From positions 1-41,298 of the forward strand of contig JAJZUC010000016.1 of assembly GCA_021847245.1 (NCBI GenBank): a DNA stretch of 41,298 nucleotides, given 5' to 3'. The notes under the pieces were generated by a model. It ran no database searches and was not told the origin of the DNA. It saw only the letters and a program-made list of their open reading frames with translations. Position 1 is the stretch's first letter. Every line of letters starts with the position of its first letter. The translations under genes and the position numbers were made by a program. Of this stretch, positions 19,817 to 30,518 are shown in pieces. Origin of the DNA: Deltaproteobacteria bacterium (GTDB lineage Bacteria; Desulfobacterota; Desulfuromonadia; Geobacterales; Geobacteraceae).

Positions 19817-20680
19817 ATGCCAAGCCTCAAAGCGATAAAAAAACGTATCACATCTGTCAAGAACACCCGGCAGATTACCAAGGCCATGAAGATGGTGTCG
19901 GCGGCGAAGCTCCGCCGTGCCCAGGAAAACGTCGTGGCGGCGCGCCCCTATGCCCAGAAACTGGGTGAAGTCCTTGAGCGTCTCGCCAAGAGCAGTGATG
20001 TGGAGGGGATCCCGCTTCTGGAGAAGCGGGCCGCCGAAAAGGCTCTGCTCATCGTGGTGACGTCCGACCGGGGTCTCTGCGGAGGGTTCAACGCCAACAT
20101 CTGCAAGGCTGCCGAGCGCTTTCTCAAGGAGAAGAAGAGCGACTACTCCGAGATCAGCCTCCTGACCATCGGTCGGAAGGGGCACGATTTCCTCAAGAAT
20201 CGGCACAGTATCTGGAAGAATCACGCCAACGTGCTTTCGAGCCCCAATTACCAGATTGCGGCCCTGATCGCACGCGAGGTGATAGATGGCTTCCTCTTGG
20301 AAGAGTACGACGAGGTCTTCCTTCTCTATAATGCCTTCCGCAGCGTCATGTCCCAGGATATCACCCTGACGCAGCTTTTGCCGATTGTCCCGCCGGCGGC
20401 TGAAGAGGAAGAGCATGCCCCTGAGTATATCTATGAGCCGTCCAAGGGCGAGCTCCTGAAGGAAATTCTGCCGAAGCACGTAGAAGTCCAGGTCTTCAGG
20501 TCACTTCTCGAATCCGTCGCTGCCGAGCATGGTGCGCGGATGACCGCCATGGACAGTGCTTCCAAGAACGCAACGGAGATGATCGGCAAGCTGACCCTCC
20601 AGTACAACAGGGCGCGCCAGGCTGCCATCACGAAGGAGTTGATGGAGATCATTTCCGGTGCCGAATCGATCAAGGGATAA
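19817..20680 (+). CDS. atpG: ATP synthase subunit gamma
   Basis: A protein of 287 residues. It starts with [25 protein letters not shown] and ends with a long helix ([24 protein letters not shown]), the two parts of the rotating central shaft. The internal [11 protein letters not shown] block is conserved. It is the rotor that couples proton flow to catalysis. It sits between alpha and beta as usual. Confidence 0.96.
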   Translation: MPSLKAIKKRITSVKNTRQITKAMKMVSAAKLRRAQENVVAARPYAQKLGEVLERLAKSSDVEGIPLLEKRAAEKALLIVVTSDRGLCGGFNANICKAAERFLKEKKSDYSEISLLTIGRKGHDFLKNRHSIWKNHANVLSSPNYQIAALIAREVIDGFLLEEYDEVFLLYNAFRSVMSQDITLTQLLPIVPPAAEEEEHAPEYIYEPSKGELLKEILPKHVEVQVFRSLLESVAAEHGARMTAMDSASKNATEMIGKLTLQYNRARQAAITKELMEIISGAESIKG

Positions 20681-22153
<1,473 letters not shown>

Positions 22154-22209
22154 TAACCCATTCACTGCCGGCCGGCTGTAGCGGCCGACAGGCGCAAGGA
22201 TGACGATAG

Positions 22210-22626
22210 ATGGCTGAAAAGATAACGCTTGAATTGGTAACGCCGTATCGCAAGGTCCTGACCGAAGAGGTCGACGAGATCACCGCCACTGGTGCGCTCG
22301 GGGAATTCGGAGTTCTTCCCGGACACGCTCCCTTTCTCACCTCGCTCAAGATTGGCGAGCTGAGCTACAAGAAGGGGGGGGCCGTTAGTCACCTCGCTCT
22401 CAACTGGGGTTACCTGGAAGTCAAGGAGGACAAGGCGATCGTCCTCGTCGAGACCGCAGAGCGCGCAGACGAAATCGATCTCGAGCGGGCGAAGGCCGCC
22501 CTTGGCCGTGCGGAAGAGGCCCTGAAGAAGCTTACCATCGAGGACAAGGATTACCGGGTGATGGAGGCGGCCCTTGAGCGCGCCACGATTCGGATGCAGG
22601 TGGCTGCCAAGGCTGCCCGCAAGTAG
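22210..22626 (+). CDS. atpC: ATP synthase subunit epsilon
   Basis: A protein of 138 residues. The N-terminal beta-sandwich (ELVTPYRKVLTEEVDEI, GEFGVLPGHAPFLTSL) and the C-terminal two-helix part (RAKAALGRAEEALKKL) are both present. It regulates F1 and joins gamma to the c-ring. It is the last gene of the operon and is followed by a strong terminator. Confidence 0.95.
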   Translation: MAEKITLELVTPYRKVLTEEVDEITATGALGEFGVLPGHAPFLTSLKIGELSYKKGGAVSHLALNWGYLEVKEDKAIVLVETAERADEIDLERAKAALGRAEEALKKLTIEDKDYRVMEAALERATIRMQVAAKAARK

Positions 22627-22647
22627 CACGATACGTACCCTGCACTG

Positions 22648-22676
22648 AAAGAGCGGCCATGCCGCTCTTTTTTTTT
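22648..22676 (+). terminator. Intrinsic terminator of the ATP synthase operon
   Basis: AAAGAGCGGC (22648-22657) pairs with GCCGCTCTTT (22661-22670) around CAT, and a run of T continues to 22676. Confidence 0.92.
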
Positions 22677-22732
22677 GCTGGACCTGTGTTGGCCGCTGCC
22701 GCCGGCGGCGGGCACGCCCCATGGAGATCGAC

Positions 22733-23764
22733 ATGCAAGAGCAGTTACCCCTTATCGCCGTCACGATGGGGGATCCCGCCGGAATCGGACCTGAGATCAT
22801 CGTGAAGGCCCTGGCACGGAAAACCGTTGCAACCGCCTGTCGCCCCCTCGTACTCGGCGTCCGGGGAGCGTTCGAGCGGGCGCTCCTCGTTACGGGAGTC
22901 CCGCTCGACATCGAGCCGGTCGGGTCGACCCTCCCCCGGGAGTGGAAGGAGGGGAAGATCTATCTCCGGGAAGTCGCCGAGCTTGGTCCTGATGACCTGA
23001 TCGCCGGGCGGCCGACGCTCGCCGGGGGGGAGGCGGTGTTTCGCTGCATCGAGGAGGCGGCGCGGCTCTGCCTCGACGGGACCGTTCAGGGGATGGCCAC
23101 GGCGCCGATCAACAAGGAGGCGCTCAATCGGGCCGGGCACCACTATCCGGGTCACACGGAGCTGCTGGCCGAGCTCACCGGGACGGAGAAGTACGTGATG
23201 ATGCTGGCGGGGAAGCGGCTCCGCGTAGCCCTGGCCACGATCCACGTGGCGTTGTCGGACGTCCCGCGCCTGGTGACCATGGAACGGGTTCTCGACACCA
23301 TCCGGGTCACCCACCGAGACGTGCACCGCTATTTTCGTCCCCATCCGCGTATCGCCGTCCTCTCCCTCAACCCCCACTGCGGCGAAGGGGGGATGTTCGG
23401 GGACGAGGAACTGACGGCGATAGCTCCGGCGGTGGCGGCGGCCCGGGGCGAGGGGATCGATGCCGTCGGTCCCCTGTCGGCAGACACCCTCTTCCATTTT
23501 GCGGCCCGGGGTGAGTACGATGCCGTGGTCTGCATGTACCACGACCAGGGGCTCATTCCGCTGAAGCTGCTCCACTTTGAAGACGGGGTGAACGTCACGC
23601 TGGGGCTCCCGATCATCCGCACCTCGGTCGACCATGGCACCGCCTACGATCTGGCCGGGACCGGCGCGGCCTCCGAACTGAGCATGTGTACTGCCATCGA
23701 GATGGCGGCCGCCATGGCCCGCGTCCGCGGTGCGGACGGAGCGGCGGAGCATGAAGGAGCATAG
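22733..23764 (+). CDS. pdxA: 4-hydroxythreonine-4-phosphate dehydrogenase
   Basis: A protein of 343 residues of the PdxA family. MGDPAGIGPEI is at the start, ATAPINKEAL and the metal-binding GHTELLAELTG come next, then NPHCGEGGMFG, MYHDQGLIPLK and the C-terminal RTSVDHGTAYDLAGTG. It oxidises 4-phosphohydroxy-L-threonine in the DXP-dependent pyridoxal phosphate pathway. The ATG at 22733 has GGAG six bases upstream; a second in-frame ATG at 22721 has no clear ribosome site. The next gene starts five bases after its stop. Confidence 0.95.
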   Translation: MQEQLPLIAVTMGDPAGIGPEIIVKALARKTVATACRPLVLGVRGAFERALLVTGVPLDIEPVGSTLPREWKEGKIYLREVAELGPDDLIAGRPTLAGGEAVFRCIEEAARLCLDGTVQGMATAPINKEALNRAGHHYPGHTELLAELTGTEKYVMMLAGKRLRVALATIHVALSDVPRLVTMERVLDTIRVTHRDVHRYFRPHPRIAVLSLNPHCGEGGMFGDEELTAIAPAVAAARGEGIDAVGPLSADTLFHFAARGEYDAVVCMYHDQGLIPLKLLHFEDGVNVTLGLPIIRTSVDHGTAYDLAGTGAASELSMCTAIEMAAAMARVRGADGAAEHEGA

Positions 23765-23769
23765 ACGCC

Positions 23770-24738
23770 ATGGGAAAGCTGAAGAAGATAGCGCTTGTCG
23801 CGGGAGGGCTCCTCGTTGCCTACGCCTGCTATATCGGCGCGTCGCTCATGTTTCTTCCGGCCGTGGGAACCCTGCAGAACCGCAGGATGAACCTGACCAT
23901 CCAGGTGAAGGATTGGCAGGGGAACTACCATCCGTACATCGTGGGGCCGAAGAACGGGTACTGGACGCCGTCGGCCAGTATCCCGGCGGAGATGAAGTGG
24001 GCGGTGATCGTGGCCGAGGACGCCAACTTCTACAGGCACGAGGGGATCGACGTCAAGGCGATCAAGAATGCCATCAAGTACGATCTCGAAAAGAAGAGCC
24101 TAGCCCGCGGGGCCTCGACCATCACCCAGCAGGTGGCGAAGAACCTCTTTCTCTCCCGGGAAAAGACCATCAGCCGAAAAATCAAGGAGCTCGTTCTGGC
24201 CAAGCGGATGGAGGAGGAGCTGACCAAGGGGCGGATCATGGAGTTGTACCTGAACGTGGTGGAGCTGGGGCCCATGGTCTACGGGATCGGCCACGGCGCC
24301 CGCTACTACTTCGGCAAGCCGGCCTCCGCCCTTACCCCCCGGGAGTGCGCGTTTCTGGCCGCCATGCTCCCCGGTCCCCGCGTCGCCTACAATCCCTACA
24401 AGAACCTGGGAAGGGTGGTCAAGCGTTCGGACATGATCCTGCGCCTGCTGCGGGGCAAAGGGGTCCTCTCCGAAGGGGAGTACCGGCTGGCACTGCAGCA
24501 GATGCCCAACATCGCCGGTCTGCAGCGGAAGGTGGACGAGAGCATCGAGAAGAAGGTGGTCCCCTTCCAGAATGTCACGGGTGCCGCCGTCCCCGGGGAG
24601 CCGGTCCCTGCGCCGATCCCGGAGGAAGAGAGTACCTCCCGGGAGCCGACGGCGACCCCGCCTGCCGAACCGGCCGGGACGGCGCCCGGCGGGGAAGGGA
24701 GTGGTGCCGCTCCGCCGGTGGGGGAGGAGCCGAAATAG
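23770..24738 (+). CDS. mtgA: Monofunctional peptidoglycan glycosyltransferase (GT51)
   Basis: A protein of 322 residues. One N-terminal membrane anchor is followed by a GT51 domain with EDANFYRHEGID (catalytic Glu region), RGASTITQQVAKNLFL, RKIKELVLAKRME and NVVELGPMVYGIGHGARYYFGK. It polymerises lipid II into glycan chains in the periplasm. No transpeptidase domain is present. A Pro/Ala/Glu-rich tail of about 60 residues at the C-terminus is longer than in E. coli MtgA and is probably disordered. It is likely cotranscribed with pdxA. Confidence 0.9.
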   Translation: MGKLKKIALVAGGLLVAYACYIGASLMFLPAVGTLQNRRMNLTIQVKDWQGNYHPYIVGPKNGYWTPSASIPAEMKWAVIVAEDANFYRHEGIDVKAIKNAIKYDLEKKSLARGASTITQQVAKNLFLSREKTISRKIKELVLAKRMEEELTKGRIMELYLNVVELGPMVYGIGHGARYYFGKPASALTPRECAFLAAMLPGPRVAYNPYKNLGRVVKRSDMILRLLRGKGVLSEGEYRLALQQMPNIAGLQRKVDESIEKKVVPFQNVTGAAVPGEPVPAPIPEEESTSREPTATPPAEPAGTAPGGEGSGAAPPVGEEPK

Positions 24739-24739
24739 G

Positions 24740-24768
24740 AAAGGGCGGGGGTTTCCCCGCCCTTTTTT
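24740..24768. terminator. Bidirectional terminator between convergent genes
   Basis: AAAGGGCGGGG (24740-24750) pairs with CCCCGCCCTTT (24755-24765), with T-run ends on both strands. It lies between the glycosyltransferase gene and the minus-strand gene ending at 24800. Confidence 0.88.
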
Positions 24769-24799
24769 CGTAGCAGAAAAGAGAGGGTGATGATTCTCC

Positions 24800-25804
24800 C
24801 TATACGCGGTACCCCTCGATGGCCGGGTCCGAGAACTCGTTGGGAACCGCGATGATCCGTTCGCTGCCGTCGATCACCACCTTCACCCGGGAATCGTTCC
24901 CGGGCTCGGCCTTGGTGTAACGCAGCAGGATCTTCGCGGCGGTCGCGAGGAGGGTGTCGTCCACCGTCCCCATGAGGACGCCGAGGGGGCTCGAACCGTC
25001 GAGCCAGCGCAGGGTCGCCTCTCCCGGCTGGATGTTGCGGGCGAGGAGCTCGTTTTCCGCCTCGTTGCGGCCGATGAGGGCCTTGGTCCGCGGCCCCACC
25101 CGGAAGTGGCGCCCGATTTTGAGGAGGCGGAAATCGCGCAGGTCGAGCCGATCCGAGTGCTCGAAGACGTCCCGCACCTTGGAGACGAAGGAGACCTCGG
25201 TCAGGAGGCATCCCCCCGCGGGGCAGGGATAGTTGCGGACGTCCAGTTCGTCGGCCAGCTGTATCTGCTCCTTGCGGGAGCGCCCCTGGATGGCAAGAAG
25301 CTTCTCCCGGTCGACCCACCCCTCCCGTTCCGGGACGGTCGGCTCGAAATGCCTGGCCGAGAGGGGGCGCAGGAGAAGACCTTCCAGGCCGCTCTCCCGC
25401 TCGATGACCCGGAGGGTGTCGCGGCGCTGGCTCATGGGGCGCTGGCCGAGCACCTCGCCGGTGATCACGAAGTCGGCGCCGCTCTCCGCCAGGTACTCCT
25501 TCGCCTTTCGCAGCAGGAAGATACGGCAGTCGACGCAGGGATTCATCGCCTTGCCGTAGCCATGCTTCGGGCTGCGGACGACTTCGAGATAGTCGATCCC
25601 CTTGTTCATGACCTTGATCGGGATGCCGAACTCCTCGGCGACGCGCACCGCCTCGGATTTGCACCCGGCGCTCTTGGCGGTGCAGGTGCAGAAGGGGGAG
25701 GTGAAATTGAGGGCCTCGACCTCGATCCCCTGTTCAAGCATTACCTTGACCGCAAGGGTGGAGTCGAGCCCCCCCGAGAGGAGGGCAAGGGCTTTTCGTT
25801 TCAT
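24800..25804 (-). CDS. PP-loop ATPase, tRNA-thiolation-like, with extra C-terminal domain
   Basis: A protein of 334 residues. The PP-loop ATP site SGGLDS is at residues 10-15. Cysteine groups follow: CTCTAKSAGC near 38-47, NPCVDC near 88-93 (resembling the catalytic Cys region of MnmA-type enzymes) and CPAGGC near 197-202. The last 100 or so residues look like a separate domain, perhaps an RNA-binding NFACT-R-like one. Related enzymes adenylate a tRNA base and add sulfur. The exact reaction is unknown. The ATG at 25804 follows AGGAG. An upstream open frame reaching 26638 is antisense to the next gene and is not real coding. Confidence 0.75.
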   Translation of the reverse strand: MKRKALALLSGGLDSTLAVKVMLEQGIEVEALNFTSPFCTCTAKSAGCKSEAVRVAEEFGIPIKVMNKGIDYLEVVRSPKHGYGKAMNPCVDCRIFLLRKAKEYLAESGADFVITGEVLGQRPMSQRRDTLRVIERESGLEGLLLRPLSARHFEPTVPEREGWVDREKLLAIQGRSRKEQIQLADELDVRNYPCPAGGCLLTEVSFVSKVRDVFEHSDRLDLRDFRLLKIGRHFRVGPRTKALIGRNEAENELLARNIQPGEATLRWLDGSSPLGVLMGTVDDTLLATAAKILLRYTKAEPGNDSRVKVVIDGSERIIAVPNEFSDPAIEGYRV

Positions 25805-25972
25805 GGTCGCTCCTGGGGCGCCATCACGGACCTGGAGGTGGGGCCGGTCCGGTACGGGGCCGGATTTTTGCATCAGGCTAGCACAGCGTCCGCGGGAATG
25901 TAAAGGGCGGCGGGCGAAAAAGCTCTCAAGAACGGCCCGCTCCGACCGATGGTTACAAGAGGAGGGAATAAA

Positions 25973-27622
25973 ATGGAAAGCATCGTCAAGGAAGGGTCCC
26001 TCGGATCCATTCTCTTCAAATGCCAGATCATCAGCGAAGACGACATCCGGGCGGCCCTGGAGGAACAGGTGCAGAGGGGGTGCCGCTTCGGCGAGGCGCT
26101 CGTCAAGCTCGGCATCGTTACCCAGGAGGATATCGACTGGGCGCTCTCCAACCAGCTCAACATCCCCTACGTGCGGCTCAAGCCGTCCATGGTCGACCGG
26201 GGGACGGTGGCGCTCGTTCCCGCGGCGCTGGCCCGACAGCACAACCTGATGCCGCTCATCCGCGCCGGCGACGAACTGAGCGTCGCCATCGCCGACCCTC
26301 TCAACAAGGCGGCCGTTGGGGCGGTCGAAAAGGCCACCGGCTGCACGGTCTCGATCTCGGTTGCACTGATCAGGGAAATCCGCGAGATGCAGGATGTGTT
26401 CTACGGCCCCTCGGAGACGGCCGAGAGCCTCGGCTTCGCCTCGGCGCACTTTCCCGCTGCAGCCCTCGACGCCATCAATCGCGACCTCTCCGGCGCGAAG
26501 CTCATCGACTACCTTCTCCTCTTCATCGTGCAGCAGAAGCTGTCGTCCCTCTCGCTCTATCCCGTGGGGGACGCCGTGGTCGTCGCCGCCCGGCGCGGCG
26601 GACAGACGCGGGAGATCGGGCGGCTTTCCCCCTGCCACTACCCCGAGGTGGTTCTGCGGGTCAGAAAGCTCGCCAGGATTGCCGGCGCCGGGGAGTTTGC
26701 CGCCCGGGGCGGGCTCAGCTTCGCCTGGAAGGGGAAGACGATCGCGTTTCTGGTGGCGCTACTGCGGGGAGAGGGGGGGGATCACCTCACCTTCAGGGTG
26801 CATATCGCCGCCCCCTATCCCGCGGTAGTGACCGATCTCGGCCTCTCCGCGGAGAAGGGGCGCAGTTTCGAAGCGCTGGCGGCCGCGCCGAGAGGGATGA
26901 TCCTGGTGGGGGCCCGGGACGCGGAGCTTCGCTGCCGGATGATCGACCTCTACCTCCAGGAGCACGAAACGGCCGCCAAGACGGTCATCGTGCTGGGAAG
27001 CGGACCGGGGCAGGGGGAAAAGCGCTTTCCGCGCATCCCCCTCCACCCGGAGGCGGACCTCGATGAGGTACTCCTGGCGGCCCTGGAGCACGACCCCGAT
27101 CTCGTCGTCCTGGAAGACGTGACCGACGGGCGCGCCTTTTCCGCCGCGTGCAAGGCGGCGATTCGCGGCAAGCTCGTGGTGGCCGGCGTGGCGGTGGGCG
27201 ACACCCCCTCCCTGCTGCGCCAGCTCATCTCCTTCCGCGACCGCCACCATCTCGCGCCGGCTTCCCTGCGGGGAGTGCTCGTCGCCCGGGAGGTCCGCAC
27301 CCTCTGCCCTGACTGCCGGCAAAGCGGACCCTGCACCCCGGAGGAGGCGAAGACACTCGGTCTCGGCGACGGCGGGACCTGCCACCGGGCCGCGGGGTGC
27401 CCCTCCTGCGGCCAGACCGGGATCGGGGGGAAGCGGTGCCTCGTCGACGTTGTGGCGCTCGACGAGGAGAGCCGCCGACAGTTCGAAACCGCTCCCACGG
27501 CGGAGGCATTCCTTGACTACGCGAAATCCCGCGGCTGGCGCGGCCTGGAGGAGGAGGCGCGGGAACTCCTCGCCTCCGGCGGCCTCTCTCCTGAGGAGTT
27601 CGCGGCTTCCCTATTCACCTGA
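25973..27622 (+). CDS. GspE/PilB-like protein with degenerate ATPase domain
   Basis: A protein of 549 residues. Residues 9-32 and 38-61 form two 24-residue MshEN motifs (SLGSILFKCQII... and RFGEALVKLGIV...), separated by exactly five residues, as in c-di-GMP-binding MshEN domains; the first has Ser in place of the leading Arg. The C-terminal half follows the outline of a secretion ATPase but lacks a Walker A: GMILVGARDAELRCRM stands where PilT has [16 protein letters not shown]. The LEDP and HT motifs are also gone. The zinc tetracysteine (CPDC and CPSC near residues 445-490) is kept. It probably does not hydrolyse ATP. The ATG follows GAGGAGG. An intact PilT gene starts 13 bases after its stop. 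Confidence 0.8.
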   Translation: MESIVKEGSLGSILFKCQIISEDDIRAALEEQVQRGCRFGEALVKLGIVTQEDIDWALSNQLNIPYVRLKPSMVDRGTVALVPAALARQHNLMPLIRAGDELSVAIADPLNKAAVGAVEKATGCTVSISVALIREIREMQDVFYGPSETAESLGFASAHFPAAALDAINRDLSGAKLIDYLLLFIVQQKLSSLSLYPVGDAVVVAARRGGQTREIGRLSPCHYPEVVLRVRKLARIAGAGEFAARGGLSFAWKGKTIAFLVALLRGEGGDHLTFRVHIAAPYPAVVTDLGLSAEKGRSFEALAAAPRGMILVGARDAELRCRMIDLYLQEHETAAKTVIVLGSGPGQGEKRFPRIPLHPEADLDEVLLAALEHDPDLVVLEDVTDGRAFSAACKAAIRGKLVVAGVAVGDTPSLLRQLISFRDRHHLAPASLRGVLVAREVRTLCPDCRQSGPCTPEEAKTLGLGDGGTCHRAAGCPSCGQTGIGGKRCLVDVVALDEESRRQFETAPTAEAFLDYAKSRGWRGLEEEARELLASGGLSPEEFAASLFT

Positions 27623-27635
27623 CGGAGACGTATCC

Positions 27636-28706
27636 ATGGCACGTATCGACACACTCTTCAAAATGCTCAAGGAGCAGGGGGCCTCGGACCTTCACCTCTC
27701 CTCCGGGGCGCCCCCGATCTTCCGGCTTCACGGCGAGATGGCCCGCCAGAACTTCAAACCCCTTACCCATGAGGAACTGAAGGTCATCCTCTACGAGATC
27801 CTAACGGAGAAGCAGATCGCCGAGTTCGAGGCAAAGCGCGATCTCGACTTTGCCTATGCCCTTCCGGGGCTCGCCCGCTTCCGGGGGAACTACCTGATGA
27901 CCCACCGCGGGGTCGCCGCGGTCTTCCGGATCATTCCGAGCAAGATCCTGTCGGCCGACGACCTGAACCTCCCTGAGGGGGTCCGGAGGATGACCCAGTT
28001 CAAGAAGGGGCTGGTGCTCGTCACCGGCCCCACCGGTTCAGGGAAATCGACCACCCTGGCGGCGATGATCGACCTCATCAACGCGACCCGCAAGGAGCAC
28101 ATCCTCACCCTGGAGGACCCGCTGGAGTTCATCCACGAGAACAAGATGTCACTCCTGAACCAGCGCCAGATCGGCGAGCACTCCGAGAGCTTCTCCAACG
28201 CCCTGCGGGCGGCGCTGCGGGAGGACCCCGACGTGATCCTCGTCGGCGAGATGCGGGACCTGGAGACCATCAGCCTCGCCATGAGCGCCGCCGAGACCGG
28301 GCACCTGGTCTTCGGGACCCTTCACACCAACTCGGCGGCCAAGACCATCGACCGGATCATCGACGTCTTCCCCAAGGATTCCCAGGAGCAGGTCCGGGCC
28401 ATGCTCTCCGAATCCCTCAAGGGGGTGGTCTGCCAGCAGCTTCTCAAGACCGCCGACGGCAAGGGGCGGGTGGCGGCCCTGGAGATCATGCTCGGCACCC
28501 CGGCCATCGGCAACCTGATCCGGGAAGCGAAGACCTTCCAGATCCCCTCCATCATCCAGACCGCCAAAAAAGACGGCATGCAGCTCATGGACCAGCATCT
28601 GCTCGATCACCTCAAGATGAAGAAGATCTCCCCGGAGGAGGCATACCGCTGCGCCCAGGACAAGAAGCAGTTCGAGCAGTACCTTTCGGATAAGCCGGCG
28701 CAGTAG
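27636..28706 (+). CDS. pilT: Twitching motility ATPase PilT
   Basis: A protein of 356 residues. It has the PilT N-terminal region ([21 protein letters not shown] in two parts), Walker [10 protein letters not shown] (from residue 131), the Asp box LEDPLEF, Walker [13 protein letters not shown], the His box GTLHTNSA and the PilT-type [14 protein letters not shown] block, related to the AIRNLIRE retraction motif. It is a hexameric ATPase that drives pilus retraction. It is translated right after the degenerate GspE-like gene, so the two probably act together. Geobacter genomes usually carry several pilT copies; which one this is cannot be told here. Confidence 0.92.
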   Translation: MARIDTLFKMLKEQGASDLHLSSGAPPIFRLHGEMARQNFKPLTHEELKVILYEILTEKQIAEFEAKRDLDFAYALPGLARFRGNYLMTHRGVAAVFRIIPSKILSADDLNLPEGVRRMTQFKKGLVLVTGPTGSGKSTTLAAMIDLINATRKEHILTLEDPLEFIHENKMSLLNQRQIGEHSESFSNALRAALREDPDVILVGEMRDLETISLAMSAAETGHLVFGTLHTNSAAKTIDRIIDVFPKDSQEQVRAMLSESLKGVVCQQLLKTADGKGRVAALEIMLGTPAIGNLIREAKTFQIPSIIQTAKKDGMQLMDQHLLDHLKMKKISPEEAYRCAQDKKQFEQYLSDKPAQ

Positions 28707-28794
28707 CTCCGGCGCACCACTAGAACCGCCGCCGTCACGTGCTGTTGTCGGCAGCTGGTCGCGTAAGCGTTCGCCTCGGTTGGGGAAAAAAACC

Positions 28795-28823
28795 TTGCAC
28801 GGTATCGCACGCCATGGTATAAA
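28795..28823 (+). promoter_or_regulatory. Promoter of tRNA-Pro
   Basis: TTGCAC (28795-28800), 17 bases, TATAAA (28818-28823). Predicted start near 28830, nine bases before the tRNA. Confidence 0.75.
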
Positions 28824-28838
28824 CGAAATTCTCTGTGT

Positions 28839-28915
<77 letters not shown>

Positions 28916-28935
28916 GCTTTATCCGCTGTACCTGA

Positions 28936-28967
28936 GGAGGCCACCCGTCTGGGTGACCTCCTTTTTT
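28936..28967 (+). terminator. Intrinsic terminator after tRNA-Pro
   Basis: GGAGG-c-CACCC (28936-28946) pairs with GGGTG-a-CCTCC (28951-28961) with one mismatch, followed by six T. Confidence 0.85.
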
Positions 28968-29016
28968 CGTTCCGTTGCCCAAGTTTCCTCAACCTGCTGG
29001 GGTGCCGAGAAAATGG

Positions 29017-29045
29017 TTGTCACGGTCCGGGCGAAATGCTAGGTA
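29017..29045 (+). promoter_or_regulatory. Promoter of the menaquinone operon
   Basis: TTGTCA (29017-29022), 17 bases, TAGGTA (29040-29045). A start near 29052 would exclude the upstream in-frame ATG at 29049 and supports the ATG at 29085 as the real start. Confidence 0.5.
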
Positions 29046-29084
29046 TCAATGGTTGGCAGCAGTTTTCGGAAGGGGAGCGTCGCC

Positions 29085-30518
29085 ATGTTTCGCACTCTGC
29101 ACGAGTTTCTCGGGGAGCTCGAACGCCTTGGGGAGCTGCACCGGGTGGGGAGCGGGGTCGATCCGAGGTTCGAGATCGCCGCCATCACCGACCGGGTCTG
29201 CAAGTCGTCCGGCGGCGGGAAGGCGCTTCTCTTCGAGAGGGTGCGGGGAAGCGGCATCCCGGTGGCGACCAACCTCTTCGGCTCCCCCCGGCGGATGGCG
29301 GCGGCATTGGGGATCCCGGCCCTCGAAGCCCTGGCGGCGCGGATGGAGGAGCTTCTCGCTCCGGCGGACGGAGAGGGGGGCCTTGCCGAGCTGGCCGCAC
29401 CGTTTGCCGCCGGTGTGCTGAAGCGATATCTGCCGGTGGCGGTTGCGGCCGCTCCGTGTCAGGAGATCGTCGAAACCGTCCCGGATCTCTCCCGCTATCC
29501 GTTTCTTACCTGCTGGCCCGGCGACGGCCATCCCCATGGCGCCGGCCGCTTCATCACCCTCCCGCTGGTGATTACCCGGGATCCCGAGACCGGTTGCGCC
29601 AACTGCGGCATGTACCGGGTCTGGATAGCCGGGGCGCGGAGTGCCGGCATCCGCTGGTATGCCGGCAGGGGAGGGGAGCTCCACGGCCGCAGGTACCGCG
29701 AGCGGGGTGAACGGATGCCGGTGGCGGTGGCGGTGGGGGGAGATCCGGCCCTGGCGCTGGCCGCCATGATGCCGTTGCCCGAGGGGGTCGACGAGATGCA
29801 GTTTGCCGGCTGGCTGCGGGGAGCCCCGGTGGAGATGGTCCAGTGCCGGACGAGCGAGCTGCGGGTCCCGGCCGGGGCCGAGCTCGTCATCGAGGGGTTC
29901 ATGGAGCCGGGCGAGACGATCCTGGACGGAGCCTTCGGCAATTATACCGGCTTTTATGCCCCCGCGACCCAGGTCCCCCACCTGCGGGTCTCCTGCGTGA
30001 CCCGGCGCGTGGATTGCGTCTACCCTGCCACGGTGGTGGGGCCGCCTCCCATGGAGGATTGCCATCTGGCGCAGGCGGCGGCGATGCTCATGCTCCCCCT
30101 TTTCCGCCGTCGCTGGCCCGAGATCGTCGACATCTCCTTCCCGACGGAGTGGATCTTTCACGGCGGGGCCATCGTCTCGGTCCGGAGCGAAGCGGCGGGG
30201 CGCGCCAAGGAACTCATGGCGAAGCTGTGGGAGTCGGAGCTGATGGGGGCATCGCGGCTCATCGTCGTGGTGGACGGGGAGACGGATGTCCGCGACCTGT
30301 CCCAGGTCGCCTGGCGGATCGTGAATCTTCCCGACTGGAGAAGCGATCTGGTCGTCTCCGAGCGGGAGCGGGGAACGCCCCTCTTCCCCTGGCTCGGGAG
30401 CAGGCTCGGGATCGACGCCACCCGCTGCGGCGGGGGGGGAGCGAGGCCCCCGGCGCTGGCAATGGGGGAGGAGATTCGTCGCCTGATCGATCAACGGTGG
30501 AGGGAATACGGTTTGTGA
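29085..30518 (+). CDS. UbiD-family decarboxylase, likely menaquinone pathway (MqnL-like)
   Basis: A protein of 477 residues of the UbiD family, which uses prenylated FMN to decarboxylate aromatic acids. The order FLGELERLGELHRVG, CGMYRVWI near residue 180, PAGAELVIEGF, GETILDGAFGNYTGFYAP near 285 and the C-terminal DVRDLSQVAWRI agrees with the family. Neighbours are a UbiA-type prenyltransferase, a UbiX-type flavin prenyltransferase, mqnE and mqnC. It therefore probably removes the carboxyl group of the prenylated naphthoate in the futalosine route to menaquinone. GGGGAG precedes the ATG. Its stop overlaps the GTG start of the next gene. Confidence 0.88.
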   Translation: MFRTLHEFLGELERLGELHRVGSGVDPRFEIAAITDRVCKSSGGGKALLFERVRGSGIPVATNLFGSPRRMAAALGIPALEALAARMEELLAPADGEGGLAELAAPFAAGVLKRYLPVAVAAAPCQEIVETVPDLSRYPFLTCWPGDGHPHGAGRFITLPLVITRDPETGCANCGMYRVWIAGARSAGIRWYAGRGGELHGRRYRERGERMPVAVAVGGDPALALAAMMPLPEGVDEMQFAGWLRGAPVEMVQCRTSELRVPAGAELVIEGFMEPGETILDGAFGNYTGFYAPATQVPHLRVSCVTRRVDCVYPATVVGPPPMEDCHLAQAAAMLMLPLFRRRWPEIVDISFPTEWIFHGGAIVSVRSEAAGRAKELMAKLWESELMGASRLIVVVDGETDVRDLSQVAWRIVNLPDWRSDLVVSERERGTPLFPWLGSRLGIDATRCGGGGARPPALAMGEEIRRLIDQRWREYGL

